The notes beneath the pieces are model-generated. The model saw only the letters and a list, made by a program, of their open reading frames with translations, was not told where the DNA came from and did no database searches. A stretch of DNA of 64,000 nucleotides from Mycobacterium lacus (GTDB lineage: Bacteria > Actinomycetota > Actinomycetes > Mycobacteriales > Mycobacteriaceae), in assembly GCF_010731535.1 (NCBI RefSeq), contig NZ_AP022581.1, positions 2,737,952 to 2,801,951 of the forward strand, read 5' to 3'. Below, in pieces: positions 28,298-36,346 of this stretch. Positions within the stretch are counted from its first letter, which is position 1. Every line of letters begins with the position of its first letter. The translations under genes and the position numbers were made by a program.

Positions 28298-28925
28298 TCA
28301 CGCTCCGACGCCAGCGGCTGGGGGCCAACATCGAGGACCGCTCGCACCGCCGCGAAGATATTCGCGCGTCATGGTCCCGTTGGATCGCTTGCCGCGCAAG
28401 ACAATCCACTTCGGAAGTTCGATGACACAACTCGCGATCACGTCGACCGCTTGAGTATCGGCGCGATCCCACAGCCGCATCGCCAGCTGCGACATGACAT
28501 CGGCGAGCTCGCGGTCGAGCGCTCGCAACTGCTCGACAACCTCGGGCGGCATCGGCTGGCTCAACGCGTCCTTGCGCCGCACCGCCATGAGCAATCCCGC
28601 CGATCTCGGATGCTGCCGCGGGCAGCGGAGCGACGCCTCCACGGCCGCAAGCGCCACATCGAAGGGATCACCATCGTGGTTGTGCGCCTCATCGATCAGA
28701 CTCGTCAGCAGCGTCATGAAGCGGCGCTCGGCACGAATCCAGAGACGGCCGAGCAGCCCGCCGCGCTATCCGAAGGCGCGGTACATCGCGCCGTTGGAAA
28801 CGCCGGTGGCCTTCGGAACGCTTGGATCGTCAGAGCTCCTACGCCGTCGCGCAACTATCGCTTGCGCGGAATCGATGACAACGTCGAGATCGCGAGAAAT
28901 TGTCAAGACCTGTGGATCGGGATTT
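28298..28925 (-). pseudogene. TetR-family regulator, broken
   Basis: The HTH part reads VVIDSAQAIVARRR, then KATGVSNGAMYRAFG and an in-frame TAG at 28766-28768. The same frame continues as RGGLLGRLWIRAERRFMTLL and through the effector domain to 28298. Between AQAIVAR and KATGVSN, the expected core helix (DGVGALTIQA-like) appears in another frame, so there are two compensating indels as well as the nonsense codon. The N-terminus runs into the end of the IS256 remnant. The frame from 28717 can still encode 139 residues of the ligand-binding domain only. Confidence 0.8.
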
Positions 28926-28926
28926 T

Positions 28927-29685
28927 TCAGGCGACCTCCGTTCCGGCTTGCTCGTTGGCATCTGAGTGCGGTGGCGGCTGGGTGATGTCGGTGGGCCGTT
29001 CGAGCAGTTTGCCCTTGTGGAAGACGGCGCCGGCGCGCACGAGGGCGACCAGGTGCGGGGCGTTGACGGCCCGCCAGCGGGCCTGGGCGGCGTCGATCAG
29101 CTTGTAGGCCATGGCAAGACCGGCCGCCCGCGATCCCGGGCCTTTGGTGACCTTGGTCCGTAACCGCACGGTGGCAAAAGTGCTTTCGATGGGATTTGTC
29201 GTGCGTAGGTGGATCCAATGTTCGGCCGGGTACTTGTAGAACTCCAGCAGCGTGTCGAGATCGTCGGTGATCTTGGCGACCGCGTTGGGGTACTTCGCGC
29301 CGTAGCCGACCGCGAAGGCTTTGACCGCCACCTGCGCCTCGTCGATATCCTCGGCGTTGTAGATCTCCTTGATCGCCGCCAATGCGGCCGGATGCGCCGA
29401 CTTCGGCAGTGCAGCAAGGACATTGGCCTGCTTGTGGAACCAGTACCGCTGCTCGCGCGTGGCCGGGAACACCTCGCGGACCGCTTTCCAGAAACCGAGG
29501 GCACCGTCACCGACGGCCAGCACCGGGGCGGTCATGCCGCGGCGGCGGCAGTCGCGCAGTAGATCAGCCCACGACTCGGTGGACTCCCGATACCCGTCGG
29601 TGATCGCGACGAGTTCCTTGCGACCGTCATGTCCCTTGACACACACAGCGATCGGTCCGTCGCACTGGAACGACAGGTACGCCTA
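28927..29685 (-). mobile_element. IS256-family transposase remnant (C-terminal part)
   Basis: The frame to 29646 encodes 239 aa of a mutator/IS256-type transposase: KGHDGRKELVAITDGYRE, AVGDGALGFWKAV, RYWFHKQANVLAALPK and IESTFATVRLRT. Homology can be read a little further upstream (AYLSFQCDGPIAV), then an in-frame TAG ends it near 29685. The N-terminal third, with the first catalytic Asp, is missing, so the element is dead. I see no clear terminal inverted repeats. It lies between a broken tetR and a small hypothetical gene whose stop shares its boundary. Confidence 0.85.
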
Positions 29686-29973
29686 TACGTATGGCAGCGT
29701 CGCAACCTTGTGAGTCTCGCCTGGGTCTTCGATCAATATGCGCAACTTGTCCTGGAGCGTCGCCGTGGCATCCCCCACCGGTTTTTCGCAGAAACGGCAC
29801 CGCGTTTTGAATTGCGGCTGCTCGCTTTCGTCCGGCCAGAACCGGCGTGGGCCAACCGCGGCTCCTGGGTCGTATTGGACTGTCTGATGCGGAGCTTCCT
29901 TGAGGATCCTGCCAACGGGATGGCTTTGCGGGCACTCGAGCTTCAGCACGCCAATCCCCTCGTTGTTTGCCAC
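29683..29973 (-). CDS. Small Cys-containing hypothetical protein
   Basis: A 96-aa frame starting MANNEGIGVLKLECPQSH from a GTG. It has paired Cys/His reminiscent of a zinc ribbon: CPQSHPVG near residue 14 and RCRFCEKPVG near residue 60. The ends look natural (LRILIEDPGETHKVATLPYV), and its stop is at the edge of the IS256 remnant. I do not recognise the family; it could be of phage or plasmid origin. The ribosome binding site is weak, so expression is uncertain. Confidence 0.5.
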   Translation of the reverse strand: MANNEGIGVLKLECPQSHPVGRILKEAPHQTVQYDPGAAVGPRRFWPDESEQPQFKTRCRFCEKPVGDATATLQDKLRILIEDPGETHKVATLPYV

Positions 29974-30382
29974 CGTTCACCGTCCTTACCGAGTCTTAGT
30001 CCGGTTATCAGCGCCCGCCCCATTGTCACCCCCGGAGGCCGCTCGATGCCCGGGTAAGCCTCGCGGCAGAAGGCGACGGTCTGATCACGAACGACGAGGT
30101 GTGCGCGACCGCGCGCGCAAACGGAACACAACCAGAGCCGTTCGCAGGGATGGGCTACATGGTGATGATGCTAGAGCCGGGTGCAAGGCCGTCGCCGAAC
30201 GGATCCATGCTTGGCTCGGCGCGCAAAGGCTTTTGGGGTCCGCTTGAATCGAATACCGGCTGCATCCAGACCACCAGCCGAGGCGGCCAGAATTACCGGC
30301 GCGCATGCCTGGTCATGGCCGCTGGACGGCTCAGTGTTATGTCGCTGGCCGAGATATATGATCTGACCTGCCCTAATACTTG
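29974..30382. other. Intergenic before the tRNA cluster
   Basis: No gene, tRNA or repeat is supportable here. Short frames exist on both strands, but none shows family features or a ribosome binding site. Confidence 0.45.
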
Positions 30383-30454
30383 TGGTCCCGGCTGGGATCG
30401 AACCAGCGACCTTCCGCGTGTGAAGCGGACGCTCTTCCACTGAGCCACGGGACC
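30383..30454 (-). tRNA. tRNA-Val (anticodon CAC)
   Basis: On the minus strand: acceptor GGTCCCG/CGGGACC, D-arm GCTC/GAGC, anticodon stem TCCGC/GCGGA with loop TTCACAC (CAC), T-arm GCTGG-TTCGATC-CCAGC, discriminator A. No CCA is encoded. It is the first of a four-tRNA cluster, divergent from the other three. Confidence 0.95.
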
Positions 30455-30635
30455 GGCGCCGACGGGCGAACGAGGTCGAAGACTAGCACGACCCGCGGAT
30501 CGGCAGCACCCGCCACATGCGCGTGACCTGGGCGCGCGATAGCCTGGACATGGTCCGCACCAAGAGATTTGTGTGGGCCCGCTCACGTGGACTATCGTCG
30601 TGCTTCGCACCGGGCGACGATCTCGTCCGTTGCGC

Positions 30636-30708
30636 GCGGATGTAGCGCAGTTGGTAGCGCATCACCTTGCCAAGGTGAGGGTCGCGGGTTCGAATCCCGT
30701 CATCCGCT
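30636..30708 (+). tRNA. tRNA-Gly (anticodon GCC)
   Basis: Acceptor GCGGATG/CATCCGC, anticodon loop TTGCCAA (GCC), T-arm GCGGG-TTCGAAT-CCCGT, discriminator T. It lies 29 bp before tRNA-Cys, on the same strand. Confidence 0.97.
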
Positions 30709-30737
30709 CGAGGGTGCAAGTGGCATCAATCCCCCGC

Positions 30738-30808
30738 GGTGGAGTGGCCGAGTGGTGAGGCAACGGCCTGCAAAGCCGTGCACACGGGTTCGATTCCCGT
30801 CTCCACCT
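30738..30808 (+). tRNA. tRNA-Cys (anticodon GCA)
   Basis: Acceptor GGTGGAG/CTCCACC, anticodon loop CTGCAAA (GCA), T-arm ACGGG-TTCGATT-CCCGT, discriminator T, followed by an encoded CCA (30809-30811). Confidence 0.97.
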
Positions 30809-30825
30809 CCAGATTCGACCCCCAA

Positions 30826-30897
30826 GCGCGATTAGCTCAGCGGGAGAGCGCTTCCCTGACACGGAAGAGGTCACTGGTTCAATCCCAGTATCGCGCA
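30826..30897 (+). tRNA. tRNA-Val (anticodon GAC), phiRv2-type attachment locus
   Basis: Acceptor GCGCGAT/ATCGCGC, D-stem GCTC/GAGC, anticodon loop CTGACAC (GAC), T-arm ACTGG-TTCAATC-CCAGT, discriminator A and an encoded CCA (30898-30900). In Mtb the corresponding tRNA-Val of the Val-Gly-Cys-Val cluster is, as I recall, the attachment site of prophage phiRv2. Here no integrase follows and I find no second copy of the tRNA 3' end before 34500, so the site looks empty or cleaned out. Confidence 0.96.
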
Positions 30898-31141
30898 CCA
30901 GCGTTTACGCAGGTCAGAGGCGGTTTTTGAGCCTCAGATTTGGATAGCGTGCCAGATACATGCCAGATCGGGCAGGCGATCTCGCCCGACCCGAGAGTTA
31001 GCCATGCCCACTACCACCAACACCACGACCGCCTTCGACGCGACCGCGACAAGGCCCGGGCGCGGCGGCGCTCGGCGAAAATCGCCGCCCGGGAAGCCGA
31101 CGAAACCCGCGCACGAGGGCCTAGTCGTCAGCCACGAGGGC

Positions 31142-31318
31142 CTACTCGTCAGCAGTGAAGACGACGTCGAACCACTTCCTGGGCGTTGCCCGGTTGGTGT
31201 CCCACTCGTCGGTCTCGGTCGCTTGTGTGACGCGGATGTTCTTCAGCTTCGGAAACTGGACGCGGAGATTCCTCTCGAGGTACGAGTCGAGCGCGTCATC
31301 CGCTAGGGTCCGGGTCAG
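31142..31318 (-). other. Possible gene remnant downstream of tRNA-Val
   Basis: On the minus strand a 59-codon stretch reads like coding sequence (LADDALDSYLERNLRVQFPK, then KNIRVTQATETDEWDT and RKWFDVVFTADE) and ends in TAG. It has no ATG or GTG start, and a stop lies just upstream in frame, so if real it is the 3' end of a lost gene. I do not recognise it. The rest of 30901-31427 shows nothing else. Confidence 0.3.
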
Positions 31319-31427
31319 CTAATGCCCTGCCTTCATGTCTCGCCATGGGGTCGATGATGCTCCCCCGTTCGTCACCGACAGAAGCTCGGATAGCGTGTCG
31401 AGGCCGAGAGACCGGCTGACCCTTCGA

Positions 31428-31817
31428 TCAGGAGGCGTTAGCAAGCTGGCTCACGCGCTGGGGTGAGACGCCGATTAGCGCCGCGGTATCACGCACCGGA
31501 ATGCCCCCGCGGGTGAGCTGTTTGGCGTATTGCTGCACAGCCATCGCCGCATCGGACTGGGCCTGTTCTGCCCTTCGCCGCAGATCCGCAATATGATGCG
31601 CGGCACCAAGGATCTCGCCGACACCCGGCACCACGATGCTCACCACATGCACCCCGACGTCGGCTAGGGGTGTGTCGGTGCTAACGGCGATGAGGCTACA
31701 CGCCATATCTTCGATCTCGTCGACGCGGCGGGCCTGAGTGAGTCCGTCGATTCCGGGGACGCTAACCATCCACCAGCGACCGTCGCGGGTGACCTCAACC
31801 TTGTACTCGCGCATCAC
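31428..31817 (-). CDS. HicB-like antitoxin
   Basis: A 129-aa protein starting MMREYKVEVTRDGRWWMVSV, a HicB-type partial RNase H fold with the typical VPGIDGLTQARRVDEIEDM (stepwise E/D pattern). The C-terminal helix-turn-helix reads RGGIPVRDTAALIGVSPQRVSQL. It overlaps the upstream toxin-like gene by 23 bp. The protein would bind the toxin and also the operator palindrome at 32021-32036. The start could be the second Met (31814). Confidence 0.78.
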   Translation of the reverse strand: MMREYKVEVTRDGRWWMVSVPGIDGLTQARRVDEIEDMACSLIAVSTDTPLADVGVHVVSIVVPGVGEILGAAHHIADLRRRAEQAQSDAAMAVQQYAKQLTRGGIPVRDTAALIGVSPQRVSQLANAS

Positions 31818-32007
31818 TTCCCTTACTGTCGTCGATGGCCTTGTTGATTTTGCGAACCACGCCCGGGCTGATCGTGTGGTGGCTGTGTGGGACCGCCACC
31901 CAGACGCCCGACGGATGAGTCCGCGTGGCGTGGCGTCCGTTCGTGCTGGTGCGGGTGAAGCCTGCGTCCTTGAGCCGCTTGGTGACCGACCGGGTAGGTT
32001 CCTCCAT
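31795..32007 (-). CDS. HicA-like toxin (mRNA interferase)
   Basis: A 70-aa protein starting MEEPTRSVTKRLKDAGF. It has the HicA/dsRBD-like layout: a leading helix, then GRHATRTHP (catalytic His position G-x-H), VAVPHSHHTISPGVVRKINKAI. The ATG at 32007 is preferred over a TTG at 32016. HicA toxins cleave mRNA. In this pair the toxin precedes the antitoxin, as in classical hicAB. It lies downstream of tRNA-Val, in a place where mobile DNA has come and gone. Confidence 0.75.
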   Translation of the reverse strand: MEEPTRSVTKRLKDAGFTRTSTNGRHATRTHPSGVWVAVPHSHHTISPGVVRKINKAIDDSKGSDARVQG

Positions 32008-32020
32008 GACGACCAAAATA

Positions 32021-32036
32021 GTCTAGTGCACTAGAC
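32021..32036. promoter_or_regulatory. Perfect 16-bp palindrome, probable hicAB operator
   Basis: GTCTAGTGCACTAGAC is a perfect 16-bp inverted repeat, 13 bp upstream of the hicA-like ATG, flanked by AAAATA on both sides. Position and symmetry suit autorepression by the HTH of the antitoxin. Confidence 0.7.
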
Positions 32037-32406
32037 AAAATAGCCAGCGGGTGGTCGCGCTATTGTTTGGCCGTCATCGCTGGCGCCACGCTATCGTCCG
32101 GCCGCGAGCCACAACCGCCTCGCCAGGCGCGCCGCCGATAACCGATGGTCCCAACGAATGCCCTGCGTGGAACCGACCGTCCAACCCCCGCGCCGGGGGT
32201 TGGCCACACATTTCGCCCAGGCCCATCTAGCGGGGCGAAACAAGACTTGCCTCATCCCCGGGGGAGAGGTCGAACGCTTGCCGGACTCGGCGCCTTTTGC
32301 GTCGCGCTGGTTACAGGCCCGGTTCGGGGGTTCCGGGCCCTGAACTGCTGCCGTCGTAAGCGTGTCCTGCCTCTGCGGCCGCCTCGTAAGCAACTAATCT
32401 CGGCCT
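32037..32406. other. Intergenic, no gene seen
   Basis: Between the toxin-antitoxin operator and the small hypothetical gene I find no supportable coding, RNA or repeat feature. Confidence 0.45.
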
Positions 32407-32670
32407 ATGCGCCCAGTACGTTTCGCCGGTACGGCTGCTGATCTTGCCAAGTACCAGGGCCGCGGCATGCCGCTGCGCCTCCGCATAGAGGGCGATCCCG
32501 ACGATCCCGCCATGTGGCATCCAATCGCCGTCGTCCACGACGACATGCTGCAGGACGTAGTGGCATTGTCCATTGAGTTTCACGATGGAACACCCGAAAA
32601 GCTCTACAACGATATAGATTCCGTCGAGTTCACCGTTCAAGCTCCAAATTCAGGCCCGCGGTTTATCTAA
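32407..32670 (+). CDS. Small hypothetical protein
   Basis: An 87-aa frame (MRPVRFAGTAADLAKYQGRG ... EFTVQAPNSGPRFI) with balanced composition and sensible strand/helix alternation. No clear ribosome binding site precedes the ATG, and I do not recognise a family. It may be a cargo gene left at the tRNA-Val integration locus. Confidence 0.45.
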   Translation: MRPVRFAGTAADLAKYQGRGMPLRLRIEGDPDDPAMWHPIAVVHDDMLQDVVALSIEFHDGTPEKLYNDIDSVEFTVQAPNSGPRFI

Positions 32671-33234
32671 ACCACTCAGCCTCGATCCACCGACGCGCCT
32701 TCTGGCCGCAGAGTCGCGCATTATGCGTCCAAATCCCCTGTGCTGCAGATGATTCGATAGCCTGCCGGCGCGCTGCTGTCCGGCGATCTGGGCCTGGCCG
32801 GCCTGGGGTGGGCGCGCATTCCGCCCACGGCACTCCCGGGACTGCCTGGGCGGAAGCTACATACGGTGGCGCCCGGGCGACCCCGATCCGGCCGACAGAG
32901 CCATGCCCCGGGACTCGAGCGCCTGGCACGACGTCTACTGGGCCTCGGCTGGCGTCCACGACGTCGGCACCGGCACCTTCTACGCCGGGTCTTCGCTCCC
33001 GTTCAAGCAGCCACTGCCGCCTGGCCCTGTGCCCATTCAAACTTCCTATCTACCGCTGCCGAATCTGCCGTCGACAAGTCCCGCCCCGATGTCCCTGACC
33101 AAGAGCCCAATCACGTTGCACTGAAAACGATTTCGACGACACTGACCAGCTCGGCGCCGCGTCCTCCCGCTGCGGATTGCGCCGTCGACGCCAGCTGGCG
33201 GGTTCCGTCACCGGCCAGCTCAGCTGGAGCAGGG
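32671..33234. other. Non-coding or decayed interval
   Basis: I cannot support a gene here. A plus-strand frame at 32903-33124 (RDSSAWHDVYWASAGVHDVG) has a protein-like start but a low-complexity end, no family match I know and no ribosome binding site. It may be a fragment of an exported protein. Confidence 0.4.
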
Positions 33235-33567
33235 CTAACCGCCGCTCCCACCTGAGGTGCTGTCGGGGCGTAGTTGTCTCGGACAGTAAACACCGGCCGA
33301 GATTGCCGTGAACCTGGCAGCGTTGACCTGCGTGAGTGCCGGGTTGAGGTCTTGGAGGTACTTGACGACCTCGGCGGCCGACTTGCCGGCGTTAGCCATC
33401 TCGCACACCTTTTTGCCGGTTGCTGCCGCGCGATCCGGGTCCTGGTAGGTGATGCCCGCCGCTCCGAGCGCGACCAGGAAGGCCTGATCTTGACTTTGGT
33501 CGGCGTGCGCCGGACCGGCCACGCCGACGACTGCGGCGACACTTGCTAACGCGAGCAGAAGTTTCAT
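33235..33567 (-). CDS. DUF732-family exported protein
   Basis: A 110-aa small secreted protein. The signal peptide MKLLLALASVAAVVGVAGP is cleaved probably after AHA. The mature part has the DUF732 pattern: FLVALGAAGITYQDPDRAAA, then a Cys (KKVCEMANAG) and a later Cys (AGVYCPRQL) that would pair. The family is widespread in mycobacteria; function is unknown. It stands alone between decayed sequences, which suggests it has been kept. Confidence 0.85.
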   Translation of the reverse strand: MKLLLALASVAAVVGVAGPAHADQSQDQAFLVALGAAGITYQDPDRAAATGKKVCEMANAGKSAAEVVKYLQDLNPALTQVNAARFTAISAGVYCPRQLRPDSTSGGSGG

Positions 33568-33729
33568 GACGCCCTGAGTGTCTCAAACCGGCGCCACCCC
33601 CGCATCCCACGCGCAAACACGTTACGCCCGCACGCCGGACCCGAAAAGCCCGGCCACGCTACGCCGCCAGCGCCCTGGCGACCCGCCACGTTCAGTTTGC
33701 CAGCTGACGGATCCGTCGCGCCCGGTGCA

Positions 33730-34340
33730 CCGTGCCGCCGCATTCGTCGACCTCCCTGCGTACCCAGACGTCGCCGTCGAGAATGCCTGGCAGGCCAGCC
33801 CCGTTGGCAACGAAGACCGCCTGTTGCCCTGCGCGTCCTTACGGTGAAAATCCCTCAGGGCCGCAAACGCCCATTTGCCGAGCAGGCATATTGCAATCAG
33901 GTTGAGGATGGCCATCAGCACCATCACCAATCGGCCAACGCGCAGACCACCGTGAGCCTGGCTGTGGCCCCCACCACGATCGCCGTCAGCGTCACAGTTT
34001 TCAGCACATTGAACGCGCTGGGCCGAGCTACCAGAAGACATCAGGTTGGTCTCGGCTCACACGTAATTGCTGAGCACCGAGGCGAACGCAAAGACCCGCG
34101 ACACAAGGCCGACGCAGAACGCCTGAAACGACGAGATCCCCCCCGTCGGGGCCGAGGGATCTGCACAGCTGGCGAAGCACGCGCCGAAGTACCGAACCTG
34201 GATGAACCGGGTGCGCACCGTGAAATAGCTGCCAACACCGATGAGCAGATAATCAGGACGTGGATGTTCAGGAGTTTGCTGAGCGGATCGACCACCTGCG
34301 GGGCAAGGAAGTCCAAATTTCCTTCTTCCCACGCCACCAC
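33730..34340 (-). pseudogene. Alanine/glycine:cation symporter (AgcS type), decayed
   Basis: On the minus strand, fragments of one transporter lie in order. N-terminal pieces are DPLSKLLNIHVLII and, in another frame, GVGSYFTVRTRFIQVRYFG plus GGISSFQAFCVGLVSRV. After a large gap comes the C-terminal helix VLMAILNLIAICLLGKWAF, then after a frameshift QAVFVANGAGLPGILDGDVW. About three quarters of the protein, including most transmembrane helices, is gone. This order and content fit AgcS carriers. It is clearly non-functional. Confidence 0.7.
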
Positions 34341-34450
34341 CGCTGAAGTCGGCAAAAACGTAAGTGCCAAATGTTTACGAAACGTTTCGCCTGTCGTAGG
34401 CGTCGTAGCCGAGTCGTTAAACCTTGTCCGCGGCGCCGCCCAGCACACGC

Positions 34451-34499
34451 GTCAACCCAAGGTTGACAGGGTCTCTGTCGTCAACCTACTGTTGACGAC
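34451..34499 (+). promoter_or_regulatory. clpC2 promoter with two palindromic operators
   Basis: Two inverted repeats with a common core lie directly before the clpC2 ATG: GTCAACC-CAA-GGTTGAC (34451-34467) and GTCGTCAAC-CTACT-GTTGACGAC (34477-34499). A TTGACA at 34463-34468 and TACTGT at 34487-34492, 18 bp apart, make a plausible -35/-10. That puts transcription start at or next to the ATG (leaderless mRNA). The operators would cover both promoter boxes. Confidence 0.7.
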
Positions 34500-35237
34500 A
34501 TGGCTCAACCAACACCCATCGCCTATCCCGTCCGCCTCGACGAGATGATCAACGCCATCAAACAGGTGCACAGTGACGCACTGGATCAACTCACCGACGC
34601 CGTCCTGGCGGCCGAGCACCTCGGCGAGATCGCCGACCACCTCATCGGGCACTTCGTCGATCAGGCCCGCCGCTCGGGAGCCTCCTGGACCGAGATCGGC
34701 AGGAGTATGGGCGTCACCAAACAGGCAGCGCAAAAGCGATTCGTCCCGAAGGCCGAGGCCACCGCGCTGGACCCCCGTCAGGGCTTCGGGCGCTTCACCC
34801 CGCGCGCCCGCAGTGCTGTCGTCGCGGCCCAGAACGCGGCGCACGAGGCCGCCAACAGCGAGATCACGCCCGACCATCTGCTACTCGGCGTGCTCAGCGA
34901 TCCGGGCGCGCTGGCCACCGTGCTGCTGCACGCCCAACAGATCGACACCGAGGCCGTGCGTGCCGCGGTGCAGCTGCCCCCAGCGCAGGACGAACCACCC
35001 GCGCTGATCCCGTTCAGCGGACCGGCACGCAAGGCGCTCGAGCTCACCTTCCGGGAGGCACTTCGCCTCGGCCACAACTACATTGGCACCGAACACCTGC
35101 TGCTGGCGCTGCTCGAGCTCGAAGACGGACCGCTGCGCCAAGCCGGCATCGACAAGGAACGTCTCGAGGCCGATCTCGCCACCACCCTGGAATCGATCAC
35201 CAGCGGTAAGGGCGTCGGTGGGGCCGGGTTCAGCTGA
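34500..35237 (+). CDS. clpC2: ClpC2, Clp N-domain protein with HTH
   Basis: A 245-aa protein lacking any AAA+ module. Residues about 58-82 form a helix-turn-helix (SWTEIGRSMGVTKQAAQKRF). The rest is a double Clp-N repeat (FTPRARSAVVAAQNAAHEA and SGPARKALELTFREALRLG with the matching HLLL and EHLLLALLE segments). It matches Rv2667 in position and length. In mycobacteria ClpC2 has been reported to bind ClpC1-targeting antibiotics such as cyclomarin and protect the ClpC1 protease. The HTH plus the two palindromes at its promoter suggest autorepression. Confidence 0.93.
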   Translation: MAQPTPIAYPVRLDEMINAIKQVHSDALDQLTDAVLAAEHLGEIADHLIGHFVDQARRSGASWTEIGRSMGVTKQAAQKRFVPKAEATALDPRQGFGRFTPRARSAVVAAQNAAHEAANSEITPDHLLLGVLSDPGALATVLLHAQQIDTEAVRAAVQLPPAQDEPPALIPFSGPARKALELTFREALRLGHNYIGTEHLLLALLELEDGPLRQAGIDKERLEADLATTLESITSGKGVGGAGFS

Positions 35238-35315
35238 GCCGGCCGACCCCTCCCCGTCGCGACCTCGCGTGTGTAATCATGCGAAGGTCCCCAGCCGGGA
35301 GCCGAGGAGGCAAAG

Positions 35316-35840
35316 ATGCGCCGCTGGCTGATCGCCCTGTCCACGTTCCTCGTCGCCGCCGCGAGCGTCACCGCCGTGGGCGTCGCCACCCCCCGCGCCC
35401 GGGCCGGCGACGCACCGATCGGTCACATCGGCGACACGCTGCGGGTGGACACCGGCACCTACGTCGCGGACGTCACCGTCAGCAGCGTCGTGCCGTGCGA
35501 CCCGCCACCGGGATTCGGCTACACCCGCAGCGGCGTTCCCGTCAAGAGCTTCCCTGGCAGCTCGGTCAATCGCGCCGACGTGACGATCCGCGCCGTGCGG
35601 GTGCCCAATCCCTACATCATGGCCACCAACTTCAGCTTCGACGGGGTGACCCCGTTCGCCGACGCCTACAAACCGCGGCCCTCGGATGCGCCCGACGCGC
35701 TGGACAACGTGCTGGTGAACGCGCCGCAGGGAGCGATCGTCCGCGGCGGAGTCTATTGGGACGCCTACCGCGACCCGGTTTCCAACGTCGTCCTGCTGGA
35801 CAAGAAGACGGGCCAGCACCTGGCACAGTGGAATCTCTGA
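35316..35840 (+). CDS. Exported protein of unknown function (Rv2668 type)
   Basis: A 174-aa secreted protein. The signal peptide MRRWLIALSTFLVAAASVTA ends around ARAGDAP. The mature part is beta-rich (IGDTLRVDTGTYVADVTVSS, then DKKTGQHLAQWNL at the end), resembling an immunoglobulin-like or DUF4352-type fold. It lies downstream of clpC2 as in Mtb. No catalytic motif is visible. Confidence 0.85.
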   Translation: MRRWLIALSTFLVAAASVTAVGVATPRARAGDAPIGHIGDTLRVDTGTYVADVTVSSVVPCDPPPGFGYTRSGVPVKSFPGSSVNRADVTIRAVRVPNPYIMATNFSFDGVTPFADAYKPRPSDAPDALDNVLVNAPQGAIVRGGVYWDAYRDPVSNVVLLDKKTGQHLAQWNL

Positions 35841-36346
35841 CCGTACGCATCGCCACGACGGATTCCGTCGACACCCAAGAGCTGGCAGCCGTTGCCGCAC
35901 AAACCTTCCCGTTGGCGTGTCCGCCCACGACGTCGCCGGAGGACATCGCGTCGTTCATCGCGGCCAACCTGTCCGCTAGCCGCTTCGCCGAATTTCTGGC
36001 CGACCCGCAACGTGCGGTTCTCACCGCACGCCAGCACGGGCGAATTGTGGGTTACGCGATGCTCATTCGCGACGTCGTCGATCGCGATGTCCCAGCGGCC
36101 GAGCTATCAAAGCTGTACGTGTTACCCGACTTTCACGGGGCGGGCGCCGCGACGGCATTAATGGACACCGCGCTGACCGTCGCGGTCGACTGGGGCGTCC
36201 GCCGCGTATGGCTTGGCGTCAACCAGAAAAACCAACGCGCACAACGCTTCTACACCAAGAGCGGCTTTACGATCAGCGGCACCAGGATGTTTCAGCTGGG
36301 CACCCATACCGAGAACGACTACGTCATGGTTCGCGGGCTTGAGTGA
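35828..36346 (+). CDS. GNAT-family N-acetyltransferase
   Basis: A 172-aa protein of the GCN5-related acetyltransferase fold (Rv2669 position), starting at GTG 35828 and overlapping the end of the exported-protein gene by 13 bp. Visible are the motif A region ELSKLYVLPDFHGAGAATALMD (acetyl-CoA pyrophosphate loop FHGAGAA) and the motif B region GVNQKNQRAQRFYTKSGF. The substrate is unknown. Its 3' end overlaps the convergent ATPase gene by 23 bp. Confidence 0.9.
   Translation: MESLTVRIATTDSVDTQELAAVAAQTFPLACPPTTSPEDIASFIAANLSASRFAEFLADPQRAVLTARQHGRIVGYAMLIRDVVDRDVPAAELSKLYVLPDFHGAGAATALMDTALTVAVDWGVRRVWLGVNQKNQRAQRFYTKSGFTISGTRMFQLGTHTENDYVMVRGLE

Noticed and set aside
28298-28717. A stand-alone 139-aa gene
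   Set aside because: It is the effector domain of a TetR protein; the HTH lies upstream in the same frame beyond an in-frame TAG.
30901-31427. A prophage integrase after tRNA-Val
   Set aside because: No tyrosine or serine recombinase motif is readable in any frame; only a short unidentified coding-like fragment is seen.
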